From Erythroxylum novogranatense (taxonomy: Eukaryota > Streptophyta > Magnoliopsida > Malpighiales > Erythroxylaceae), in the NCBI GenBank assembly GCA_029891385.1, contig CM057233.1, positions 11,163,460-11,227,459 on the forward strand: a stretch of 64,000 nucleotides of DNA, given 5' to 3'. Made by a program: the position numbers and the translations under genes. Shown here piece after piece: positions 1 through 10,411 of the stretch. Below the pieces are notes generated by a model that had not been told where the DNA came from, did not search any database, and worked only from the letters and a program-made list of their open reading frames with translations. The stretch's first letter is position 1; every line of letters starts with the position of its first letter.

Positions 1-1292
1 TTGGTTTGCAAACCATGTAAGCTACCTTACTGGTAATATCTATTCCCCTGATTTTTCTTATGCTCAAAATATTTCTTTTTTAATCTAAGGTAAGATACTA
101 TCTTTGGGATGATCCTTTGCTTTACAAAATTTGTGTGGATGGTATTATTAGATGTTGTATTTTTGAAAAGGAAATGTCCTCTGTGTTATATCATTGTCAT
201 TCTAGAGAGGCTGAGGGACATTATGATGCATTTAGGATAGTTCATAAGGTTTTAGAGTATGATTTCTATTGGCCCACCTTACTTAGGGATGCATTTGCAT
301 TTGTCAAATCTTGTGATAGGTGTCAAAGGGTCGGGAACATTAGTAGGAGACATGATATGCCATTGACTAACATTCTTATTCGCGAGATTTTTGATGTTTA
401 GGGCATAGCTTTCATGGGACCATTCCCTAAGTCTTTCTCCAATCAATATGTATTGGTTGCTATTGATTATATTAGCAAGTGGGTGGAAGCAGAGGCATTG
501 CCCACAAATGAGGCTAGAGATGTTGTTAAGTTTTTCAAGAAGAATATTTTTACACATTTTGGCAGACCTAGGGCTATCATTAGTGATGGGGGTCACATTT
601 TTGCAACAGACGTTTTGATTCATTATTAGCTAAGTATGGGGTAACCTATAATGTTGCTACTCTATATCACCCCCAAACTAGTGGGCAAGTTAAAGTCTCA
701 AATAGGGAATTAAAGAAATTACTAGAGAAAATTGTTAATGCTTCTAGGTAGGACTGGTCTTTAAAGCTAGATGATGCACTTTGGGCATATAGGAAGGCAT
801 TTAAAACACCCATAGGCATGTCACCATTCAAAATAGTGTATGGAAAGTTTTTTTCATTTTCTAGTTGAGTTAAAGCATCGTGCATACTGGGCTACCAAAT
901 TTCTGAACTTTGATTTGTCTTCTATAGGTGCTAAGAGACTTATGCAACTTCAAGACTTAAAGAGTTTTGTTTGGATGCTTATAACAATTTAGAAGTTGTA
1001 TAAGGAGCGTGTGAAAAAGTGACATGATAAGAAGATCGTCCACTGGGACTTTAAGGTAGACGACTAGGTATTGATCTACAACTCCGATCTTTGTCTTTTT
1101 TCAAAGAAGCTTGAGTCAAGGTGGTATGGTCCATTCAAAGTGATCCATATCTTTCCTTTTGGGGTCCTTGAGGTAAAACGAGAAAATAAAAACCCCTTTA
1201 AGGTAAATGGAGAACGAGCTAAATTGTATATGCCCAGGTTTGTGGATAATTTTGAGGAGCGATTGTCTTTTCATGACATTTCACCACCTTAA
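1..1292 (+). pseudogene. Athila-lineage Ty3/gypsy pol, integrase end (degenerate)
   Basis: This is the C-terminal part of a retrotransposon polyprotein that would integrate element cDNA. The zinc-binding region (HCHSREAEGH, then CDRCQR) lies at about 190-330. The catalytic core starts near 410 with MGPFPKSF and AIDYISKWVE (first Asp) and IISDGG (second Asp). The stretch YHPQTSGQVKVSNRE lies near 664-710, and a C-terminal tail from 1071 ends in DISPP at 1292. The wording CDRCQR-x-GNISRRH and MGPFP is, from knowledge of the family, typical of the Athila lineage. Stops interrupt the frame near 402, 627, 750 and repeatedly over 860-1070. The catalytic Glu, expected 35 residues after the second Asp, reads Lys (AAA at 692-694). 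It is a dead fragment whose 5' part lies outside the window. Confidence 0.85.
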
Positions 1293-2909
1293 TCGCAGTG
1301 CATGCCTTTTAGTAGGACTGTAGTTTTCTTTCTTTTCTTTTCTTATTGTTTCCTTTGTGTTTCTTTCTATTTTAATGCATTTTTTTGAGTTGTTTTGAGT
1401 TTTTTTAGGGTTTACGTGGTTGGTGGCAAAGAGTTTTTGGCCGATTCTTTTTCAAGGAAGTTTTTTCTTCCCTTTTCCCTCTTTGTGTTTGATTGTTGAC
1501 TATTTGAACATTAGGGGCACTTTTTTTATTAAGTGTGGGGGTAACTGGGGGGGGGGGGGGGGGTAGGGATTGAGATTATGTGCATGTTGATGTTTATGAT
1601 ATTGATGTTGATGTTGAGAGATACACACTTGAATGGTTGCGACCCTTTTGGTAGCTAACTTGGGTCCTATTTTAGATGAATTTACCATACAATTCTGTTA
1701 AAGTAGTTGGAAGGAGAATTGAGTTGCATGCATGAATTTGGATTAGGCAACTTGAGAGGATAGTGAACCATATGGATTGATTGAAGTAGTTGATTGCATA
1801 AACTTAGTCAATAACTGATGTTGAGTGATGAGGCAATGTATGAAGTTTTTATGGATTTTTATTTAAGCATATGTGAGGTCTTGATCTATAAGACTGCATG
1901 TCATAATCATTTATTTTAGTTATTTTATGTGATGCTTCCCTATGTGGATTACCTTCAGAACTTGTTCTGAACCTGTTTGATACTACTAGTTATATGCTTT
2001 ATGTACATGCTAAAGGGCTTCTTTGTTTTTAACCTTTAGCTTAAATGATCCACCAAGTCATTTTTTCCTTGCAACTCCATTTGAGCCTTTGACCTTGTTT
2101 GTTTTCATATTATTCACATTGCATTGAAACATGAAAACTTTTTAGCCTGACCCTTTCACAAATTGAATGAAGTACTAAGTATTTGATGTACTTGACTTAA
2201 GGACTTTTGTTTTATATGCTATTTTGAGATGTTTTAGAGGTACATCTACTCAGTTATTGTTGATTTGTGCTACTACTATCTTCTTTTATGTTTAGTGTTA
2301 TTAAAAAAACAAAACAAAAACAAGCAAAAAAGAAAAAAATGAAGAAAGAAAAAGATCAAATAGTAGCATTGGATAGTGATGAGTAGTTGTAGTCCTATGT
2401 TTCTATTTGCACATCTCAGAATTTCTTTTTGATTGTCCCACATTACTTTGTACTTTGTGAATGCTTGTGAGTAGCCTTTGCCCTTTCTACTTTACCTTAA
2501 CTTAAGCCCCATTACAACCCTTAGTAAAACCCTTTGGATCCATGATGGCATGTATTCTATAAAGTGGAAAATAGGTGAATTTGTAAGCCTATGATAGTGT
2601 AATCTCTTAGAGGAAGCTTTAAGTGAAACATTACCCTTATACACTTGAGTGACATAAGTGAATATCTTGAGAAGTTCCATTTTAATGTTATGCTTGCTTT
2701 TGATCAAAGATATCTACCTTTGATTTTGTTTATATGCATTGATGAAAAGATTATGATATATGTAGTAGCTTGATACTTTAGTTTTTTCAAAGTTTAAGGG
2801 ATTGCAAACACTTAATTTTTGTTGCAAATGAAATGACAGAATATGTTGGTTGTGATCTAAGTAAGTTGATTGAGGATAAGTAACAATTCAAGTATGGGGG
2901 CATTATTAA
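1293..2909 (+). other. Athila 3' region between pol and 3' LTR
   Basis: About 1.6 kb without a recognisable protein separates the pol end from the presumed 3' LTR. Athila elements commonly have a long region here, sometimes env-like, but no open frame supports an env here. It holds two purine/G-rich tracts, near 1531 (AAGTGTGGGGG) and 2890 (AAGTATGGGGG). The second lies just before the presumed LTR start and is the better polypurine tract. An A-rich stretch sits at 2303-2352. Confidence 0.55.
1547..1563 (+). repeat. Homopolymer G17
   Basis: A run of 17 consecutive G follows GTGTGGGGGTAACT. It lies in the 3' region of the Athila element and may be an expanded internal polypurine-like tract. 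The exact length could be affected by sequencing error. Confidence 0.9.
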
Positions 2910-3065
2910 TGGGCATTTTTTAAGGTATATATTGGATTTAGAACATTTAAAAGCATAAATCAAGAAAAGCTCTCAAACGAAGCAAGGATAAGAAATGACA
3001 CCATAGCAACCTATGTCTCCTAAAAAATGTAAATGTTTTGGTCAAAACAAAAGAGTGGGGTTATG

Positions 3066-3312
3066 CGTGAATAACAAGAAGTGGACTGAAAACTTAATTG
3101 TCACATCAATATCTAGGAAAAAGTAACAAAGCTGGTGGCAACAGAGAGGAGAACCAAGACAACGTGAGTAGCAATTGTTTGTGAATAGGAGGGGTGGACT
3201 GCAAAGTTTATTTTTCACGCCAATGAATAGGAATGAAGGGGAGAGTTGCAACTGGGAGAGAGAGGCGCGAATAAGAGGTGGACCAACATCTTATTCATCA
3301 CATCAGCTATAG
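3066..3312 (+). repeat. Three imperfect direct repeats in the Athila LTR
   Basis: Three related segments start near 3068, 3183 and 3268. Each reads roughly GAATA(A/G)-x-AGG/AAG-x-GTGGAC, followed 15-25 bases later by CACATCA or CACGCCA. Spacing is about 115 and 85 bp. It is probably a decayed subrepeat array in the U3 part of the LTR. Confidence 0.5.
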
Positions 3313-4297
3313 TAGCAAGGAGGGAGGAGAGAAAATAGAACAGCGTGACAGACGTCTGCGGTAGAGAAAATAAAGTAGCTACAGAAGAGAATTTCTTGGA
3401 CAACAACAATCATCTCTCTTGAAGACTATATATTGGGTGTTTTTAATTTATTTTTATTCCTTATTTGTTATAATTTTTGTGGATTTAATTAATGCAAATG
3501 TATATTATGACCATAAATTGTGTTACAATGATGAACATGTATAAGTAAGTTTTTTGGTTGAGGTTAGGATTGATATTGGATTAGGACAATTTTTGTCGTA
3601 TTGGTTTTTGTTTGATTGAATGCATATTTATTCCTAAATTTAGCTTGATCACCTAGATTAAGTGTTGGACCCCGATCCTTGAAGCGAAAATTTAGAAATA
3701 ATAAAAGAAATTAAATGAGTGTTTTGTGTGTGATTTGTGTTATAGATGAGGAAATGTGAATTATGTAAAGATATAAGTTGGGAAATCTTAAGTATGAATT
3801 ATAGTTACATATGTGAGATCTTATGCAAAAGTAAGAGATTATAAATGGCATGATGCTATTGAATGTAGGAAATCATGTGCATTGAGGTTGAATGTAGAAT
3901 AAAAATGTATATGCTGATTTAAGAGAAATTAGGGAATGATTGAAATAGAATTGGCCAAAGTTTCCTTCTTTGAAGTTGTAGCTTTCTCTTTTATCTTCCC
4001 AACGAGATCAAGTATGTAAGATTTCGAGATCGGAGTTAAGAGTTATCGTTGATACAAGTTATGATGTTATATAAGATTGATATTAGTGACAGCTTTGATG
4101 CATGTTTGAGAATTGTGGTTTTGATGAACAAATTTAGTTGAGATTTGATAATTTCATGAATTGAATGAGTTGCTTGAATTGTTATGAAGTGTTTAGGCTT
4201 TTGAATAAGTAAATTTGTGGAGATTATAAGTGTATATGATGTTAGTTTGGTTGTGAGAAATATGGGAAAAAGGTTTGAATGGGTTTGGAAAACCCAT

Positions 4298-4456
4298 GTC
4301 TGTTAAACGAACATGGAAGTCCGTTTAACGGACAGCCTCGGGTCGAAAGGACCCCTCCCCTTGCTCATGTCCATTAGGCGGACATGTATGTCCGTTTAAC
4401 GGACATTCTCAGATGGTTTGATACTTTTTGGGCCGTATGTGTCCGTTAAACCGACA
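4298..4456 (+). repeat. Palindrome array, core GTCCGTTTAACGGAC (A1)
   Basis: Five dispersed copies of a 14-15-bp palindrome occur in 160 bp. Two are exact (4319-4333 and 4390-4404) and three diverged (near 4298, 4369, 4441). Some copies extend into CATGTCC/GGACATG arms. Confidence 0.85.
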
Positions 4457-5553
4457 GCTACGGGTCAACTGGTGAAAATCGCGATTTTGATCATTCTAGA
4501 GGCCGAATCTCGATTCAAGGCCTCTAATACGAGTTGTAGATCTTGATGTTATCTGTCCAATGGCACAAGAAGAAGGCATTTGGACGTTTGTAGAAAAAGT
4601 TATGGCGTTTGCGCCAAAAGCGTTTCAAATCGATTTCGGGTTTGAACATGTTGAATTGTTTTGGTTATAACTCCCTCATCCGACCTCGGATTGAGGCGAT
4701 TTTTGAAGCATTGAATTCCTAACACATGTATCCTTCTCTAAATGAAATTTTGCATCAATTGGAGTCAAATTGAAAAAGTTTGATTGAATCTTATGATAAT
4801 CAGAATGATTTGTTCCATTCTGATCTTGCTTATTTCCTTCCTCATCCGACCTTGTCAAATCTTTTGCTTATATCTTTTCCGTCCGACATCCGAATGACTT
4901 AGTTCTCGAAGCGTTGGATTCCTAAGACTATGAATTTCATGTTATGTGAAATTTATGAATTTTTAGAGTTTTAATTGAGCAAGATTATTTGAATCAAAGT
5001 GAGATAGGAAAGTTTCTGAACATAGTTCAGTATTTTGTGAAATTCGGGATCTGTGGAGATCCGATTGAAGCGATGTTTGAGGAGAAATAAACTTAAGACA
5101 TGGGGCTACAATTGTTATGAAGAAATGAAATTCCAATTTAGCCTTTAGGAATGTTTATTTGAGGAAGGAAGTGAATTGCTAGAAAATGTGTTAGCAAATG
5201 ATGTGTCCGACATGTTTTGAGTATAACTTTTGATGTAGTACTCAGAATTGAATGAATTTTTAGGCATTATGAAATTAAGACATAGAGGAATAATTCTCTA
5301 GAAGGAAGTTTTGGCTAATTTCTCCAATTTGATGGTGAAAATAAAGTCCCAAAGTAAGCATGAAATGAAATAAATTCAGGGGCAGTTTTGGAAGTCTACT
5401 TAAAGGAGTAAGTTTATAGGCATTGGAGGAAGGGCAAATTGAACTTTTAGCCCTCATTAATGACATGGCAGAATATAAAGGGGCTGATGTTCTGTGGAGG
5501 AAAGGAAAAGGCATGAAATTGGGAGAGAAAAGAAGAAAGAAACGATAGAGAGG

Positions 5554-5555
<2 letters not shown>

Positions 5556-5585
<30 letters not shown>

Positions 5586-5596
5586 AGAAGAAGGAG
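5556..5596 (+). repeat. (GAA)n microsatellite
   Basis: A purine-only run of GAA triplets in solo LTR A1. It creates a long Glu-rich reading frame on one strand and a Ser/Leu-rich frame on the other. Neither looks like a gene. Confidence 0.9.
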
Positions 5597-8292
5597 GAAG
5601 CAAGGTTCGTTTTTGGGGTTTCCTAAGGGATTTTCGATGCTTGTCAAAGGGGAAGAAAACAAGAAGAAGATGGCTTCCTTTGAAGCTTGACAATGTCAAA
5701 AATGGTGGAGAAAAAGGTAAGAGAGAGAAAGCTTTGAGTTTTGAACTTTCTTGAGAGATGTTGGTTGGGTTAGCTTTAGATTGTTATGAATTTAAGTTTT
5801 CTAAGGTTTATTGAAGAGATTAGGCTATGATTATGTTGATTTTATGAAGTTAGGGTTTATGCCCAATTGTATGATTTGGGGATTTTGGAAGTTCTTGATT
5901 TAGATGTCCTGATATAAGTATGGGTTTGTGATTTATGTTATCAATTTTGGAAAATCATGATTTTTATGAAGTGGAATTTGGGTGATTGATTTAGGGAATT
6001 TGAAATTGGGAGAAAGAAGAAAGGCTTTGGAGAATTGAAGCTCTAATCAAGCTCCAAGCATGGATATGAGGTGGGTTTCATGTTTAGTTGAATAATAAGC
6101 CATTAAGGATTTTTTTTCCCAAATTGAAAGAATAAAATGATTTCAAATATTTTATGATTTTGCATGAGTTGTTTTAAAATGATTTGAAGAATTGGTTTAT
6201 ATGTGTTCATATACTCCATGAATTGAATTTGAATTGATAAATTGTGAATTGTTGTGAACATGCAAAAATGCATTGTGAGTGTGATTATGTTATGCCATTG
6301 AATTGTATTTATGGCATTTTGATTTGAATGGAAAGAAGGAAAAGAATATGAAAAGCATGAAAGCATTTCATTTCAATGAAATGAGTTTGAGTATTGTTTA
6401 TGTGCCTTGTTTGGGTGAGAGAAGAACCGTTCTGTTAAAGCCTTCTCTCGGCTGGCCGCTTGTGCGACACGAGATCCAAAAAGTGGACTCGTTTCGATTC
6501 ACGGAGTAAACTTCGATTTCTCTGTTCCGTTCACGGAACCTCTCGAGTCATTTGATGTGCATTGCATTTATGAATTTGTGTGTTATGCTTGAATGATGAA
6601 ATGGCATAAATTGTGGTTAATGAGATGATGTTTTGAATTATGAAATTTTGATTGTGAGAAAGTGATACATTCATGTGTTGCAATTTATGAATTTGAATGC
6701 ATGACGAAAATTTGAGAAACGAGCATTTTATGGGTTTTCAACAAGAAATTTCTATGGCAGTAAATTTTTAAACGGTTTTTGCTTATGATTGATTATAAAC
6801 CTGTTACCCACGGGCTTTTTAAGCTCACCCCCCTTTCATCCCCATCTCCAGGTTTCGAGCGGGAGATCGGATGAAAGAATGACAAGATGTTTTGTTCGAT
6901 TTTTGTATTTTGGGTCATACAAACATGATGTAGTATTTATGGCGTGAAAATGCCACTATGATTTGTATAAGGAGTTGAATTATGAAATTGTGTATGAATT
7001 GTGATGAATTATGAATTTATGTATGGAACGGAGATATATGATTTGTGTATGGTTTATGGAATGTGTATTGGACATTGGATATTGCGATTGTATGTAAATG
7101 TAATTGGATTGAGGATTATTGAAGTATTATAGGTATAAGATTGTGTTTTGGATTGAGTTTGGATTCCGGACGGGAAGTCCGAGGATTCGTGTGGATTGAT
7201 TGGGAATTATAGAAGTGAGCTTTCTATTTGCATATTTTTGGATAGATTAAAATGCAGCTGTTATTCTGCCCAATTTTTAATAAAATGGGTTGTATGGCAA
7301 GGATAGTGTAAGAATACGATTCTTGTTAAAGATGATATTAAGATATGCTTGATTAAGAGAAATCAAGTAAATTGAGTTTTGAATGAGAATGAGTTTCCAA
7401 ATGGTTTGGATTCTCATAAGATTGAATAAAGATAAAAAGGAATAAAAAAAAGAAAAATTTGCACTGAATCAGATAGTTTAAGTTTAAGGTTTCCAACGCA
7501 ACGCAATAAGCTTTCTAGTCTTTCACTTCGGATGTCGACATTTGTTTAAATTCGATTAAGCAATTTGTTTGCTTCGATCCAATTCATTTTCGATTCGTAA
7601 TTGATTTGCTTCGATTTGTTAGTTTCGTGTCTTTGTTATCCATCTTTCGTTTTATTTTTCGGTTGGGATCCGGTTCCCGGATCGGGTCCCTACATTAAGG
7701 CCTCAGATGATCAAATGTCATAACCAATGTGATTTAATTTATCAGAAAACTAATCAAACAATATACTTGAGTCTAAAGTGTAGACCAACCTTAGGATCTT
7801 GTGTGAGGATACCTAGGATTAACAAACTTAATTTTAGGCTTCTTATATTGAATGCCTTTTATTCCAAATTATCTATGAATCAAGTACGAAACTCAGATTT
7901 AGAAGAAAAGGGAATTCCTATGAACATTGGGTTCAACTTGATTAAGTAAAGTAAATCATAAATTAATCCACCGTTACAAGTTTTAATGTCTAATCTAATT
8001 GAAATCCTATACCTTAGCCAATTTCTATCATTTGATTAAGTCTAGTCATTTTTAATTATACTTTGCATCTTGCTTATTTCCTTACTTTGCTTACTTTATT
8101 TTATTTTCAAGTCAATCAATTATTGATCATCTGATTAATTTAGCATCGTTTAATTTAATTGTCTTGCATGCTGGAATCTCTTGGGTATGATATTTAGTTC
8201 TTACTATTTTATATTACTTATCGACGGGGTACAGTTACCTATAGTTGGTCTAGATAGAATTTAATTTATATTACTTTGTTTAGATCGCAACA

Positions 8293-10411
8293 ATACCCTT
8301 CTGGTAGCCCATAGCTTGATTACTAGGAACATTGGTCTATTTCCTTAAAAGAACCTGACCACTATTGTTACCCATGTGCTAGCTCCTTGAGAACATCTAA
8401 AAAGGGAAATACAAATAGGATACTCACCCTTGCCTCAAGAAGAAAGTAACAGAGGGAAGAGTTTAAAGACTCCTCGAGTATGAATTTCCAATTAAGAGTT
8501 GGCTTAAAAGGCAAATGAGGTTGAATATTTGTGGCTAGGACCTAAACAACTTGGGAAATGGTGTTTAAGGAGGAAGGAGGAGACTTATCGAGAATAGCTC
8601 AAGACTGACTATGAGAGGAAGAGGATTAGAGAGCAAAGGAGAAAAGTCACTAGGGCAGGGAGGAGGAGCTCAGACTGGAGATAAGGAAGAGAAGTAAAGT
8701 CATCATAAGTATAAAGCTATAAAAGCAATGTAGACACTAGGACCAAAAAGGAGAAGAGAAGTAGTAGAGAAAAGTAAGGAGTACTAACAATTAAAACAAC
8801 AAGGATATGGAAAGGAAGTAAAAATAAGATTAGAAATACAAAGATTAGGAACACAAATAAAACTAGGGATTTGTAAAAAGGAGATAACTATAAAGAAAGG
8901 AGTAGAAAAACCAAAACATTATGGGAGAAGACTTAAGGAGGTTAATTTTAACAATTGATCCCTTCCTAACTATTACTCTTAAAGGTTTTAGAATCATATT
9001 ATTATTTTTAGTGTAAGTATAACCAAAGGTAATAGTATTTCCTCAAATTTAGAGCTTAGGAAAGGTTTAGGCCTAGTATTCTTATACTCAAGAAGTTAGT
9101 TAAGATTTGGCCTTATATAGTAAGCTAACCAACTACTCTTCCTATTCACCTCCTCTACCTCCCACTAAAGATCAACTTGCCTTTGAATTGAGTTACCTAA
9201 CTTTTGGGATTGTAGGTCTATATCTCATCATGTCAATAAAGTTGTTCATCTAAAATCATATAGAATATGTCCAATTGTTTAAATTGATTAAATACTTCAT
9301 CGATCAAGGTTGGGAGTGTATTCTATGTATGAAATGTAGGGTTATCCCTACTAAAGGCTTTTTATTTTATTGCAATATAAAGGATGATATAAGAGTCACT
9401 CAAAAAGTACTTATATCTTGAGTCCATGATGTTGAGATTATACTCACTTTGTATATTCTTAATTACATTTTAGAAATTCTTACTCTTAAGTAATTTGCTC
9501 ATTATGATTAACCAGAGGATGACTAAAATTCCATCTATAAATTTTCCGTAGTCATTTTTTAAACACTTTTATCACTAACTATTATCCTCATATCATCAAG
9601 CCTAATGACTTTATAAACTTCTCATTTTTGTTCAAATTTCATAACAACTTCATCTAGTTTAATTATCTTTCCTCAACTAGCCACAAGATCAATTTATGGG
9701 TTAATTATCTACAATTCTTGGCCACTGATGGGTGCATAAAGTATTACAATATGGGAAGAAGTTTTAAAATATGTAGTATATTATTAATTTGTGATTCATC
9801 TTTAATAATTTTTACATTCCTTCTACTAAGGATATTTTTACTATAGTTACTTTTATGATACTTCCTCTTTTAATCCAATAGGATTTAAAGTGTTTAATAG
9901 GTGTATAATCTATCCTAGGTATTGGTAATTACTTAGAATTGATTATGAAGATGATTATGAAGCACTAGCTTAACATTTGTAACATCTAGGCTAGTATAGA
10001 ATCACATCAAGGAGCTACATTTAGATGATACGGGCATCAACCACAAAGAGGTCTCACCAACATACCTCTATAAAGTGTAGTTGCATCACCACTTTTTATT
10101 TATTAGATCTTATTGACACTTAAAAGGCCTCATAATGTATGTTAAAACTTATTTGTAGTGAGTTAAATTGTTTCCAAAGAGTTTGAACCATTATGAATGG
10201 TGTGTTACCAAGATTCTCAACCATATTGTAGGGAAACATTCTCTATCTCTTTCTTTGTATCTTACATCAATTGTAAATCCAATTTTGACCTTTTTTGTGT
10301 TGCCAAAAACACAGATATGTTTGACATTGATGTTTTTGGATTTTTTAAAAATAAATATAGGGGTGTTAGGTTGATGTTGCTATTTAAAATGAAATTATAT
10401 ATATATATATA
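8293..10411. other. Unassigned AT-rich flank of element B
   Basis: No intact gene or element end was recognised. The target duplication TATAT shows that this stretch was once continuous with 31742 onward, before element B inserted. It includes one possible decayed protein remnant at 9260-9500 and a TA dinucleotide run at 10394-10411, into which B inserted. Confidence 0.6.
9260..9500 (+). pseudogene. Possible remnant of a plant transposon/gag-like protein
   Basis: One frame reads FIDQGWECIL...FYCNIKDD...VHDVEIILTLYIL, with internal stops. The spacing of Gly-Trp, an FY-x-N-type motif and a V-x-x-V/I stretch recalls the widespread plant retroelement protein family often annotated as putative plant transposon protein. 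The match is from memory of the general pattern only and is weak. Chance resemblance is possible. Confidence 0.25.

Larger units (their letters stand above)
3663..7694 (+). mobile_element. Solo LTR A1 (4.03 kb)
   Basis: A complete LTR without an internal region. It begins TGTTGGACCCCGATCC and ends GGATCGGGTCCCTACA, so the ends are imperfect inverted repeats of the TG...CA type. The 5-bp target duplication TTAAG flanks it (3658-3662 and 7695-7699). It is the same family as A2. Such single LTRs usually arise by recombination between the two LTRs of a full element. It contains a palindrome array (4298-4456), one CATGAAAGTTGTAG/TTTCCAAC-type module (3958-4056), a GAA run and a GGTAAGA donor-like site near 5715. 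Orientation is inferred from the module direction. The element clade is unknown because no internal region is present. Confidence 0.88.
2910..8292 (+). mobile_element. Athila-like 3' LTR, split by solo LTR A1
   Basis: The LTR follows the G-rich tract at 2891-2900 and starts near TGGGCATTTT. It is interrupted at 3663-7694 and resumes at 7695. Its right part contains the block TTGGGTATGATATTTAG...TATTACTTATCGACGGGGTACAGTTACC near 8183-8245. From general knowledge, such a block ends Athila/Tat LTRs. Without the inserted LTR it is about 1.35 kb. Both outer borders are approximate, because the partner LTR is outside the window and no target duplication can be checked. Confidence 0.5.

Noticed and set aside
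5494..5754. Glu/Lys-rich open frame in A1
   Set aside because: It is generated by a GAA microsatellite and purine-rich LTR sequence; A2 does not preserve it.
3663..7694. Inverted terminal repeats suggesting a DNA transposon (A1 and A2)
   Set aside because: The ends are TG...CA, both copies have 5-bp target duplications, and the bodies share modules with LTRs of chromoviruses. A solo LTR explains all of this.
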